From positions 62,001-126,000 of the forward strand of contig CAJQUW010001409.1 in NCBI GenBank assembly GCA_907163375.1: a DNA stretch of 64,000 nt, read 5' to 3'. The stretch's first letter is position 1; every line of letters starts with the position of its first letter. Below the pieces are notes generated by a model. It saw only the letters and a list, made by a program, of their open reading frames with translations. It was not told the DNA's origin and searched no databases. Of the stretch, positions 25,047-35,835 are shown in pieces. This DNA is from Prostheceraeus crozeri (taxonomy: Eukaryota > Platyhelminthes > Polycladida > Euryleptidae). The translations under genes were made by a program, and so were the position numbers.

Positions 25047-27100
25047 TATGATGATCGTTAATAAGTTCACTTAGGTAATTATAGGATGTCTACATACAGA
25101 TGGTGTAGAAGATTGAAATTTTCAGGATTTTTTTATGTGGAGAAACTCTAAGAGGTTTTAATATCCATCACTATCCCACACCATTTATGTGTGAATAAAT
25201 TTGTGATCGATATCCTAGTTTCACAGGATTATAAACAACTCCACTCTAGAAAAGAATCGTTTGAAGAAAAAAATGCGTGTAAGATTCTTTCACTTAAATT
25301 GCAGATAAAAGTGACTGAGGAAAATGATAAGCCTACAAACAAAAGAAATATCAATGAAAAAATTATAAATCTGGAAGAATAAATTTTTGATGCAGTCAAA
25401 GACTACAAGACTATCCAATTTCTGGACTGTTTCAATGCAATGGATGATTTCGGTTTCGCATCAATATCTGAGCTTAAATGGTAGTTTGGTGGCGTCTGCT
25501 GAAACCTAGTCATCCTAGTGACAGTTGCGCGCTTATGAAGACTGTCCACTCCTGGCTTTCAAGTATGGCTTTGCCTTGGGTGGTGCAGGGATGATTAAAT
25601 ACTGCATGGACGATGATTACTTTCATATGCAATTCCTGACGATGATAGAATTTATGCTTGCATCTATGAGCTATGACACAATATTTCAAACAAATTGCAC
25701 AATTGCATTTAAGTGAGACAACGAGAAAGGAAAAAATGTTGTACTGCAACTTGAGTGTTGATTCTGGCGATTCTTGAAGGTGTTCTCCGGATGGTATTTT
25801 AACATGACCTCAACACAGGTTGACCAAATGATTTCAGTAAAAAGCACACCTGACCGTGAGATCGAAAAATGACTTGATTTGCAAGTTATGTACACACATA
25901 ATCGGGACATTTTAAGCGAAAACATGAATAATTGCATGAAACCAAGCCATTGACTACGTATATTATGACTGAAATCACGAGGAAGATTTTTTCACTACCA
26001 GTACAACAAAAAACTTTAGTACATGTGCAGGTGTGAGAAGATTACTGAATAGGCAAAATAAACAAGTATATATTCGAAAAAAATGTAATCATCCCTTATG
26101 ACAAAACTATTAAACAGTTTCAAGTTTCTAACAAATCATCTAAATGAGTTACTTCAATTAAAGCGGTGACATTTTTTGGATTATTATATGACAACGTGGT
26201 TGTCACCATTGTGAAATAATAAAAACAATTATTATGATGACATTTGAGGAAAAACTGAATTGTCTGGCACATCTGCTATACGTGCTTAAGCATATTTCAA
26301 ACTGTTTTCAGCGACGATAAAAGCAAATGGTTCACATTTGTGCATGCAGTAATACTTACTGTAATGCAATATGCAGTTATACAGTTATCCATACTGTCCG
26401 TACAAAATGGCATGTATCGGAGATACAATGTACTTTAAGAAAAGCTTGCAGAAAATCTGATTAATCGAGGGAACTACGAATGACTATTGACTAAATGCTG
26501 ATCAGCTTCGGTTCTAATTAAATCAACTCTCAAAAATCATGAAGAACAATTTAATCAACATGCACCGAAGAAAAACAAATGATCACCGAAATCTTTGATC
26601 ACTTCAATAGTCTTAAAACTGATTTCAGTCAATAGCAGAACTATACATTTCAGTCGTCTACATTATGGATAGAAATCTATATACCTAAAATGCAAATCTA
26701 CATGCACAATGAGATTGTAAAAGTCAATTGATCAATGAATTAAAAACATAGGAATAATGAAGAGTCTCGATAGAAATATGTATAAACAAATACGTTGATG
26801 ATGAAGAATTTTCACTTAAAAAGTACATAGGTAATGTAACAACTTACGGGAAATGCGATTTGTATGATGTCTATGGTATAAGCTCAATCCTTAGCTCTGA
26901 AAAAATTCCAAATTCACAAATAATAAATTGTGGCTAAACTTCGTCTGTGCGAAAAACAAAATATTAAGCACAAAATTCTCTGACAAATTTGATGCGCAAC
27001 TTTCTGTTCTTGAAAACTGTCAATCACAGATGCAGACAGTGTCTCTCCGCATCTTTGAGGCCTCGCTATTCTCCTCCTAACGCCTTTTTCTAGCCCGAGC
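25047..27100. other. AT-rich spacer, nothing recognised
   Basis: Small unrelated open frames occur on both strands, including a Lys/Glu-rich one at 25191-25382. I see no domain, splice-bounded exon or repeat pair. Promoter or 5'UTR sequence of ERN1 could lie here, but nothing marks it. Confidence 0.5.
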
Positions 27101-27629
27101 TTACGATAATTTCTGTTCCATCGCTTCTATCTCACTATTCCGTTTCCTAAAGTTGTTTGACAAAAGATTTTGGCATGCTTCCTTTCAGAAATAGTGATCT
27201 TTCTCTTGACTTCCCTGGCTTCATGAGCGCGTAGTTGTTTTTCTAGATATTTCAATTTTCGATCAAGAGCGAGAATAACTTCTTCGGATACAAATTGTAT
27301 TGGTTTCACACAACGTTTCGCTTAGGCAAGCTTGTTCACGTGTGAATATTGGACACAGAGATTCGCAAAGTTATAGCAATGAGGTATGTTTACAACAAAA
27401 GTTCAAGGTCAAAACTAGGGAAATTAATACATCACGTACGATAGGCCTAAGCTACATAATACTCACAAAGTAGGAAAGTAAGATAGTCATAAGATAAAAT
27501 ACAGGAAAAGAAGTAGATATTCACAAATGAAATCAAGAACTGTACATTAGATTACGTCCCACACAATGGTTCATCAGAAGAGAAGGATCGACCTTGGAAA
27601 TGTACTTAGATTCCAAATAACATCTCCTA

Positions 27630-29072
27630 GTGACTCCTCGGGTACTGCGACTACTGGAGCATGGATTGAAGATCTTTGAGAAAGTCCTAGAAAAGAGATT
27701 GAGAAGTTTGGTCAGCATAGGAGAACAGCAGTTTGCATACAGCCGAGGAAAATCGTGTACGGATGCAATCTTCATCATCAGAAGACTTCAGGAGAGATAT
27801 ATGGAAAAGAAAAAGAAATTGTTTCATATCTTCGTCGACCTCCAAAAAGCTTTTGATCGCGTCCCACGAGATGTCATCAGATGGGCACTCCGACGACAGA
27901 AAGTGCCAGAACACCTGATAAACCTCGTCATGTCCTTGTACGTAGACACAACATCGAAAGTGTGTGTTGCAGGTGGAATGTCAGAAGATTTCGGCATAGG
28001 TGTTGGTGTTCATCAAGGATCTGCCCTCAGCCCCCTTCTCTTCATTCTCGTAATGGAAGAAGCTACGAAAGATTGCAGAAAGGGAGGATTGATGGAGATG
28101 TTGTACGCAGATGACCTGGTCCTTACAGGCGGGAGCAAGGAAGTGGAAGAAATGTTCAAGAAATGGAAGGAGGACATGGAAAGCAAAGGTTTGAAAGTGA
28201 ATATCCAAAAGACGAAGATGTTGATCAGTGGCAGCGAAGAATCTCCTCCTCTTCAATCAAGAAGGTTTCCTTGTGGTGTATGCGGTCGCGGCGTAGGTGC
28301 CAACTCTATTCTCTGCCAAAGCTGTGATAAGTGGTGTCACAAACGCTGCAGTGGACTGAATTCTCTCACAGGCGTCACAAACTTCCAGTGTTCGATGTGT
28401 GTAAACAACGCAAGGAGTACCGACGAAGATGAAAGATGTGTGATAGACGGTGTAGAGATCGACGTAGTGAAAGAGTTTTGTTATCTCGGGGATGTGTTGA
28501 GCTGCAAAGGAGGATCAGAGCGAGCGGTGCGAGCGAGAATTGCGTCCGCATGGCGCAAATGGAAAGATCTAGCAAGTCTCCTCAGGAACCGACACGTACC
28601 ACTCAAATGCCGTGGACACGTGTATGACGCATGCATCAGACCCGTGCTGCTCTATGGTGCCGAATCATGGGCCCTCACACAACACCTGGCCCAACAACTG
28701 CGTTCGTCTGACAGACGGATGCTGCGGTACATGACCGGTGTCTCACTCTCCGATCGAGTTGATAGCGCTGAAGTAGCAGGCAGGTGCGGCCTCAAACAGC
28801 TGGAGGTCGTACTCAGAGAACGCAGGTTGAGGTGGTTCGGGCACGTGAAACGGAGGACAGAGGAAGAGCCGATTCATCGCGTGCTCAACGTGGCTGTCGA
28901 AGGTCCCAGGCCACGTGGCAGACTAAGAAGATCATGGCTGCAGACCATCCAGGAAGACATGAAGGAGCTGAGGCTGACAGTGGAAGACACACAGGACCGC
29001 GCCCGTTGGAGGAGTCTCATCACGTCCAACCCTCACCAAGGAGGAAAAGCAGACGTTAAAAGGAGAAAGTAA
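27630..29072 (+). CDS. LINE reverse transcriptase with internal PHD-like finger (5'-truncated)
   Basis: The frame is open for 480 codons; the first two codons are target-site sequence, and the true N terminus is lost. RT motifs: QQFAYSRGKSCTDAIFIIRR, HIFVDLQKAFDRVPRD (about residues 66-80), VHQGSALSPLLFILVMEE and YADDLVLTGG (about 158-167). A Cys/His finger follows at about residues 214-258: CGVCGRGVGANSILCQSCDK, WCHKRCSG, FQCSMC. Spacing resembles a PHD finger. The C terminus has LRNRHVPLKCRGHVYDACIR, LYGAESWALT and RRLRWFGHVKRR, typical of RTE-like proteins. Related copy at 60109-62046. Catalytic YADD is intact, but without endonuclease it cannot be autonomous. Confidence 0.9.
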   Translation: MTPRVLRLLEHGLKIFEKVLEKRLRSLVSIGEQQFAYSRGKSCTDAIFIIRRLQERYMEKKKKLFHIFVDLQKAFDRVPRDVIRWALRRQKVPEHLINLVMSLYVDTTSKVCVAGGMSEDFGIGVGVHQGSALSPLLFILVMEEATKDCRKGGLMEMLYADDLVLTGGSKEVEEMFKKWKEDMESKGLKVNIQKTKMLISGSEESPPLQSRRFPCGVCGRGVGANSILCQSCDKWCHKRCSGLNSLTGVTNFQCSMCVNNARSTDEDERCVIDGVEIDVVKEFCYLGDVLSCKGGSERAVRARIASAWRKWKDLASLLRNRHVPLKCRGHVYDACIRPVLLYGAESWALTQHLAQQLRSSDRRMLRYMTGVSLSDRVDSAEVAGRCGLKQLEVVLRERRLRWFGHVKRRTEEEPIHRVLNVAVEGPRPRGRLRRSWLQTIQEDMKELRLTVEDTQDRARWRSLITSNPHQGGKADVKRRK

Positions 29073-29086
29073 AGTAAGTAAGTAAG
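27635..29086 (+). mobile_element. 5'-truncated RTE-like LINE inserted in Penelope copy A
   Basis: The uninterrupted Penelope sequence cctagtgacacttctc is split here. The heptamer TAGTGAC occurs on both sides (27628-27634 and 29087-29093) as the target duplication. The element is 5'-truncated within the reverse transcriptase. It has almost no 3'UTR and ends in a short (taag)n tail, which is typical of RTE-type LINEs. The open frame suggests a young insertion. Confidence 0.9.
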
Positions 29087-29743
29087 TAGTGACACTTCTC
29101 AGATTATCATGAAGAATCCTCCATATAACTGAACTCGTAGAAATGTCAGTGTTGTGTGTATCACGAAAATGTAATTTCACTGCTGAAAAATTATCCTTAA
29201 AAATGTGCTCACGGAGTCTGGTCTGTACTGACCGACCTGTTTCACCAATATACACTTGATTACAAACTTTACAAGTGATTTCATAAATCAAAAACTTTTT
29301 GTGACATCTATTTGGATGAAGCGCACAGGCACAAGTATCACAGTCACTATTGCATTGCTTCCTTTCCTTTGGAGGATGCAGTAAAGTCTTTAGATTATTG
29401 CCACCATTAAAAGAAAATTTAATTTTGTCTTGCAGACCAGTCCTTCTTAAAAGGGAATTCATCTTACGTTTATTAACCTCATCTACATAGGGGACTTTCA
29501 AGAAGAATGGTCTATGAGAGTTGGACGGAGCATTCGAATTTGCTCCATATTGCCTTTCTTTAGAGTTAAATTTCACCAGAGAATTCTGAATGAAGTCGTT
29601 CGGATAGCCGTTGGCGATAAGCCTGTTGATCACCTTATCCACAGAATAATTAAAATTTTCTCGGTTAGTAGATCTCGTTTTGGCCCGGTGAAATTCTCCC
29701 ATAACTATGGCTCTCTTTTGCGAAATGGGTCCATTTGAAGTCC
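28932..29743 (-). pseudogene. Penelope copy A (inverted), GIY-YIG part
   Basis: The minus strand repeats the copy C residues from GEFHRAKTRSTNRENFNYS to LRSVT. It is open until the LINE insertion point at 29093. Frame residues below that point are LINE antisense and not protein. The remaining 3' part of copy A resumes at 27261-27634. Confidence 0.85.
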
Positions 29744-29756
29744 TGTAAGATGAAAC

Positions 29757-30527
29757 AGATGAATTCCCTTTTAAGAAGGACTGGTCTGCAAGACAAAATT
29801 AAATTTTCTTTTAATGGTGGCAATAATCTAAAGACTTTACTGCATCCTCCAAAGGAAAGGAAGCAATGCAATAGTGACTGTGATACTTGTGCCTGTGCGC
29901 TTCATCCAAATAGATGTCACAAAAAGTTTTTGATTTATGAAATCACTTGTAAAGTTTGTAATCAAGTGTATATTGGTGAAACAGGTCGGTCAGTACAGAC
30001 CAGACTCCGTGAGCACATTTTTAAGGATAATTTTTCAGCAGTGAAATTACATTTTCGTGATACACACAACACTGACATTTCTACGAGTTCAGTTATATGG
30101 AGGATTCTTCATGATAATCTGAGAAGTGTCACTAGGAGATGTTATTTGGAATCTAAGTACATTTCCAAGGTCGATCCTTCTCTTCTGATGAACCATTGTG
30201 TGGGACGTAATCTAATGTACAGTTCTTGATTTTATTTGTGAATATCTACTTCTTTTCCTGTATTTTATCTTATGACTATCTTACTTTCCTACTTTGTGAG
30301 TATTATGTAGCTTAGGCCTATCGTACGTGATGCATTAATTTCCCTAGTTTTGACCTTGAACTTTTGTTGTAAACATACCTCATTGCTATAACTTTGCGAA
30401 TCTCTGTGTCCAATATTCACACGTGAACAAGCTTGCCTAAGCGAAACTTTGTGTGAAACCAATACAATTTGTATCCGAAGAAGTTATTCTCGCTCTTGAT
30501 CTAACATTCCCGGATACGTGGACTACA
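29757..30527 (+). repeat. Penelope copy B (left pseudo-LTR)
   Basis: This matches 32484-33257 of copy C nearly base for base, including the GIY-YIG coding end and the 3' noncoding tail (gtacgtgatg, then the ctcttgatctaacattcccg stretch). Its open frame (29735-30229) keeps LIYEITCKVCNQVYIGETGR. The frame lacks the reverse transcriptase. Confidence 0.9.
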
Positions 30528-30528
30528 C

Positions 30529-32955
30529 ATGATTCCAAAATTTGATTTCCGTGTGGCACAGAAACTAGTGAAGATTTCCAGCAATATTCAATTCATGAGA
30601 CAGTGCAGGAAAAATGGTGTTATCCCAAATGGTTTAATGGCGAAAAATCCTCTGAAGGACACCCTAAATTGTGATCGCGCTCATAATCTGGTGATGAGGC
30701 AAAGCAAACAATGGCTGCAACTAGCATTGGATCAAGAATATTACAGAAGAACTAAAAATTTCAAGTGTGTTTTTCCACTGGTTGAGAATGACTCTAAGGC
30801 AATTTCTAAATTGACTTCGTCATTACGAGAAACGAAATTTGGTAAATTCACCAGATTACTGAGGTCTAAGAAATCATCCTCACCTACAGTTGAAGTGGAT
30901 GGATTTGTTAATTTTACTGATACCGATATTTCGGAGGACTTACAAAATTTGTTGAGGCAAGGACCCTCTCTGGTTTTGCCAGAAATCAAATCCCACACTA
31001 TGGAAGCAAGAATAATGGAGGTACAGGCTGATCTGGAAGTATGCATCAGTGCATTATCTAGAGAAGGTGTTTCGAGAGAAATAATCAACGAATTTTCAGG
31101 AGGCATGATTAACATTACGAACAGCATGTCTAATTTCAAATCTCAAGACAGGAGTTTTACCAAACGCATGATGGATGAAGTAAAAAGTTTGAAAGACAAT
31201 GGCACTATTATAATTCCGAGTGACAAAACATCCAAACTTATTGCAATTACAGAAGAAAAGTACAGGCAGATGCATCGGGAAGCTACTATTGACACCAATA
31301 ATTTTGAGAGAGTCAGGGAGATACTGCCTTCGACGGGACAAGGTAAATTCAACAAGGCCTTGACATGTATTGCTAATAAATATAAAGATAATCAGCAAAT
31401 GGTTTATGGTTGGCTGATGAGATGCAAATGTTCGGAGCCTTCTCTATCGTCCACATAGATTCTTCCTAAAGATCACAAAAATGGACCATTAAAGGGCAGA
31501 CCAATCGTGGCGGCTACAGACGGACCTGGGACTTTCTTGGCTCGAGAAGTGGCTGGCAAACTGTCTAACTGCCTTAAGGCGGTTGAAGCTCATGTCCCTG
31601 ATACAATTACCTTCGTCAACTGGATCAGGGAGGTCGATGCTTCTGAAAGTACTAGCTTTGCGTCCCTTGACGTAGCAAATCTTTATGGCAGCATTCCCAG
31701 GATGGATTCCGAGGAAGAATATGGTATTTACACTATTCTAGAGGAATTCCTTTCTTCCTTTTCATTTATGGATGATTTGTTGATACAAATTCACGTTCCG
31801 GATCTATTGGACCTCATAAAACTATCTTTGGAAAATGACTATATTATATTTGAGCAGATGACATTCAAGCAGATTAATGGTCTATCTATGGGAAACCCCT
31901 TGGCCCCTATAGTGGCTATTATTTACATGAATTATATCGAAAAATGCGTTTTGAGGAGCATCCCTGATACCATTCTATGGAAACGCTACATAGATGACAT
32001 TTTTATTATTTGGCCTGATGGAATTTCATTGGATCAGATATTACTTAAATGTAACGGGGTAAGCAAGTCTATCAAATTTACCTGTGAGTCACCGAATAGT
32101 GTTGGCTGGCTACCCTTTCTTGATTGTGAAATCAAAAAGTTTGGTGGCAAATTTCAAACACGCCTTTTTATGAAGAGTTTTCATAGTGGTTCAATATATC
32201 CGTGGACTTCAAATGGACCCATTTCGCAAAAGAGAGCCATAGTTATGGGAGAATTTCACCGGGCCAAAACGAGATCTACTAACCGAGAAAATTTTAATTA
32301 TTCTGTGGATAAGGTGATCAACAGGCTTATCGCCAACGGCTATCCGAACGACTTCATTCAGAATTCTCTGGTGAAATTTAACTCTAAAGAAAGGCAATAT
32401 GGAGCAAATTCGAATGCTCCGTCCAACTCTCATAGACCATTCTTCTTGAAAGTCCCCTATGTAGATGAGGTTAATAAACGTAAGATGAATTCCCTTTTAA
32501 GAAGGACTGGTCTGCAAGACAAAATTAAATTTTCTTTTAATGGTGGCAATAATCTAAAGACTTTACTGCATCCTCCAAAGGAAAGGAAGCAATGCAATAG
32601 TGACTGTGATACTTGTGCCTGTGCGCTTCATCCAAATAGATGTCACAAAAAGTTTTTGATTTATGAAATCACTTGTAAAGTTTGTAATCAAGTGTATATT
32701 GGTGAAACAGGTCGGTCAGTACAGACCAGACTCCGTGAGCACATTTTTAAGGATAATTTTTCAGCAGTGAAATTACATTTTCGTGATACACACAACACTG
32801 ACATTTCTACGAGTTCAGTTATATGGAGGATTCTTCATGATAATCTGAGAAGTGTTACTAGGAGATGTTATTTGGAATCTAAGTACATTTCCAAGGTCGA
32901 TCCTTCTCTTCTGATGAACCATTGTGTGGGACGTAATCTAATGTACAGTTCTTGA
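30529..32955 (+). pseudogene. Penelope RT/GIY-YIG polyprotein, one in-frame stop
   Basis: A single frame of 809 codons is broken only by TAG at 31456-31458. The N-terminal region has the Penelope motif RKNGVIPNGL. The reverse transcriptase follows: GRPIVAATDGPGTFLA, SFASLDVANLYGSIP, LSMGNPLAPIVAIIYM, the catalytic KRYIDDIFIIW and GWLPFLDCEI. A Cys-rich linker (CNSDCDTCACALHPNRCHKK) precedes the GIY-YIG endonuclease, YEITCKVCNQVYIGETGRSV then RLREHI. One stop in 809 codons, and near-identity to copies A and B, indicate recent insertion. The stop falls just before LPKDHKNGPLKGRP, a conserved start of RT. Confidence 0.93.
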
Positions 32956-34487
32956 TTTTATTTGTGAATATCTACTTCTTTTCCTGTATTTTATCTTATG
33001 ACTATCTTACTTTCCTACTTTGTGAGTATTATGTAGCTTAGGCCTATCGTACGTGATGTATTAATTTCCCTAGTTTTGACCTTGAACTTTTGTTGTAAAC
33101 ATACCTCATTGCTATAACTTTGCGAATCTCTGTGTCCAATATTCACACGTGAACAAGCTTGCCTAAGCGAAACGTTGTGTGAAACCAATACAATTTGTAT
33201 CCGAAGAAGTTATTCTCGCTCTTGATCTAACATTCCCGGATACGTGGACTACACATGATTTCAATTTTCCTCCGTGATATGCGAACGACTGGACAAACTC
33301 ATGCTTTTCAACAGTTTATCAGGAACTTCTAAGTCCTGAACGGAATCATGATCGAAGAACTCGGATGATAGTCGCATTTCATCGTACAGCTCATTAGAGA
33401 AGGCACTTTGGTAATTTCTTTCGTGGAACCTAATTTTCGAAAATCCACTTTCAACTGTCATGTTTTGAGGAACAAATACAGTCAATGTGTTTACTTACTG
33501 CAACAGAGTCGGTGAATTGGAAAACTCATTTTCCTCGAACGATGAAGCGCCCGACTTTACGCCCTGGTGCTGTCCTCGCTAAATCGCAACTTCGTCTGAT
33601 GAAGTAAGACGATTTGAATCGAGGGCCGAGTACAATGGAAACAAGTCCTTCAAATATCCATCGTTCGCCGTTTGGTCATTCTTTAAGTGGCAATGAAAAG
33701 CAATTAGCGATTGCAACATTTTTGAAAATCTTGTAAGAAGACAATTCAATTGTTTTTAATTGAAAAAATCCATCTTATCTTTTTGATTCCATGTGTACTA
33801 TGCAACTTATTCATAGCTACATCGATATGCGGAGATTCATTATCAAAACACAGCTCCTGCATAGCTGACTGAAAGTTCCAGGGAGTTTCATCTTTATGAT
33901 ACAAGATCGAAATGTAGTTCTGTGGTGTCACTTCCATAGAATAGCCCAATCGATGCAGAAGCTTTTGGAGTAATTCCAACAACGTTTTCGAATATTTGAG
34001 TAAGTCAAGATTGAGAGACTGCATGGTCTCTTGCATTTAAAATGCATGCTTTACTGAATTCATGATTCAATCTCCACCACACATAAGAAGTCAATAGAAA
34101 TCTCAAAAAAGTGGTCTGCAGAAAGCAGAACAAAAGCAGACTTTGCAGACCAGTTTGCTAAATGCAGACCATTTGGTCAGCTTGCATCAATCGCATGCAC
34201 AATGGAAGAGAAGTCATTCGACGTGACTCGAGGCAGTGAGTCGTTTCGTTAAGTGGCTAGAGCTGAATGAAAACACGTGATGACGTCATTTGTGATCTGC
34301 GCGTGAGGACAATAGCATGGGAACAGGATGTAAGCGTGAAAACAAGCGTCAGGTGATTTTAGACGCACAGATGAATGAATTGCATTTCGCTATTCACGTG
34401 CAGTGACAAACAAGTATCAAAATGCAAGCACATTATTTCAAATTGCAGCATTTTCATCAGGACATTCATTTAAAGTTTGCTGTAAAA

Positions 34488-34566
34488 ATGGTGCACTGCT
34501 GTGTCTTCGGATGTATCAAAAATACCAATTCTGAAAGTAAAAATATTAGCTTTCATACAGGATCCC
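34488..34566 (+). pseudogene. THAP-domain N-terminal fragment
   Basis: The residues MVHCCVFGCIKNTNSESKN then ISFH match the start of THAP zinc fingers (M-x-x-C-C-V-x-G-C ... SFHRFP). The rest is lost just upstream of an inverted-repeat insertion at 34597-34788. THAP domains occur in host transcription factors and in P-element and other DNA transposases, and this fragment cannot be assigned. Confidence 0.55.
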
Positions 34567-34596
34567 AACAGAAGCTACCTTATCCTTGTATATATC

Positions 34597-34788
34597 AAAG
34601 TTAGGAACCTATGTATTTGTAAAATATTTTCTTTTTGTTATTGTTATTATAAACCTTTATATATTTCGACCAGCTCTTTGGTCATCATCAGAATGATCAT
34701 CTGTGCAAGGATAATTTGTCCTTTCGATGATGACCAAAGAGCTGTTCGAAATATATAAAGGTTTACAAATACTTGGGTTCCTAACTTT
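34597..34788. repeat. MITE-like inverted repeat next to the THAP fragment
   Basis: The outer sequences aaagttaggaacc / ggttcctaacttt, the middle tatttgtaaa / tttacaaata, and the inner aaacctttatatatttcga with cagctctttggtcatcat are all mirrored. The centre is about 35 bp. It is non-coding. Confidence 0.75.
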
Positions 34789-35189
34789 AATATTTTGAAA
34801 ATGACCCAAGGCCTCTTTACAAAAGCTACTTTGTTATTAAATGGTGCTGATACACTGAACTGAAAGTTTACTCCTAATGAACAGTCTCACAATGAATTCA
34901 GTAACTGTTTCCTTTTCTCACAATTACTTCTGTCTCAATTCAGTATTTCGCACCAGAATGATATTCAAGACTTTATTTAGAAATATCGCAAATTAGAACA
35001 GAACCACTACGATGCATCGAAATTTTCTAATTATCTTCATTTCAGACAAAATATCAATATGTGCTTGCAACCGGCAAGCACATGTATATTAATTGTCTAT
35101 CATAAAATTGAACGAACAAGGTTTGACTCCAGAAATTGTCAGCAAAATTTGATTGATTCTCTCCCATTGTGAGGAGAACATTGCATAAA

Positions 35190-35835
35190 ATGCTGAAATC
35201 AAAAGCTAAGTGGTGTGCTTCATCCAAGCGTCGTGACAGTGTTCCATCTGATCCTGTGAGAATGTGTAATCTCATGATAGCTCCTGTGTCAAATCTTCAA
35301 TGTCTGGGTGTCGTCATCGATTCCGAACTCAGCACGGGGTTAGCTATTGCTCACTCTGTTTCAACTTGTTTTGGAGTTATGAGGCACAATCAATGCTGCT
35401 GCTCGAATCGTCTACAATGTTGGTCCGAATCGCCACGTTTTTCCTGTACTTTGTGAGCTTGGCTGGATGGAGAGAAGATTTATCTTCCTAACCATCGTCT
35501 GCCTTCGAGCAAGTGCGCCGCATTACTTGTCTGCCGCATTAACGGAAGTCTCATCTGTTGAAAGCAGAAGATTTTCGCTCCGCGGAATCTAAGATGCTAC
35601 AAGTCCCTATCTCTCGCAGACACACGCTAGGAGGGAGATCAATCCGGCTAAAGGCTTCTCAATTGAGGAATTCCTTACCACCCGATATACGCCGTTCAGG
35701 TTGTCTGCTGCATTTTAGGAGACTTTTAACGACTTACTTGCTGAACAAGTTTTTAATGTAGATTTTTTATCATTTGTAAAGCGGCATTGAGGTCACTTTG
35801 GTGACGAAACGCCCTATTCATCGAATGCCAAAATA
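35190..35835 (+). pseudogene. CR1/L2-type LINE 3' end fragment
   Basis: Peptides in shifting frames match the LINE RT tail: SNLQCLGVVIDSELS, then RRHTLGGRSIRLKASQLRNS, LPPDIRRSGCLLHFRRLL and TYLLNKF. The 3'UTR resembles the CR1/L2 ending (gtaaagcggcattgag ... aatgccaaaataaa). It is frameshifted and 5'-truncated. Confidence 0.75.

Larger units (their letters stand above)
27261..33257 (+). mobile_element. Composite Penelope-like element insertion (copies A inverted, B, C)
   Basis: The block is flanked by the 12-bp direct repeat atttcaattttc (27249-27260 and 33258-33269). It contains copy A, a partial copy in inverse orientation (27261-29743, itself interrupted by a LINE). Copy B is a 5'-truncated direct copy (29757-30527). 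Copy C is near full length (30528-33257). B and C are in tandem, so the 3' sequence of B acts as the left pseudo-LTR. Inverted plus tandem partial copies are a known Penelope layout. A 13-bp junction (29744-29756) separates A from B. Confidence 0.9.
27101..34036 (-). pseudogene. Decayed hAT-like gene, split by the Penelope complex
   Basis: The right-hand part (33261-33485, minus) encodes VFVPQNMTVESGFSKIR then SNELYDEMRLSSEFF and LLKSMSLSSRSH. This resembles the hAT C-terminal region (NAxVERGFS ... RLxxD ... LLxS). The left-hand part (27101-27260) continues with a charged coiled coil, KLKYLEKQLRAHEAREVKRK then KRNSEIEAMEQKL. The two halves meet at the 12-bp repeat atttcaattttc created by the Penelope insertion. 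Frames differ across the joint and further frameshifts occur. An upstream open stretch at 33746-34036 may belong to the same gene. The superfamily call is moderate. Confidence 0.45.

Noticed and set aside
25191..25382. Lys/Glu-rich frame on the plus strand
   Set aside because: It is short and low in complexity, with no partner exon, repeat or domain.
27687..28575. Several minus-strand and alternative plus-strand frames within the LINE
   Set aside because: They are shadows of the RT frame, without domain resemblance.
30230..30528. Hammerhead ribozyme in the Penelope pseudo-LTR
   Set aside because: Hammerheads are known in Penelope pseudo-LTRs, but no CUGAUGA followed by GAAA in the right order could be found by eye. 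CTGATGA at 30187 lies in coding sequence and lacks a partner. A covariance-model search would decide.
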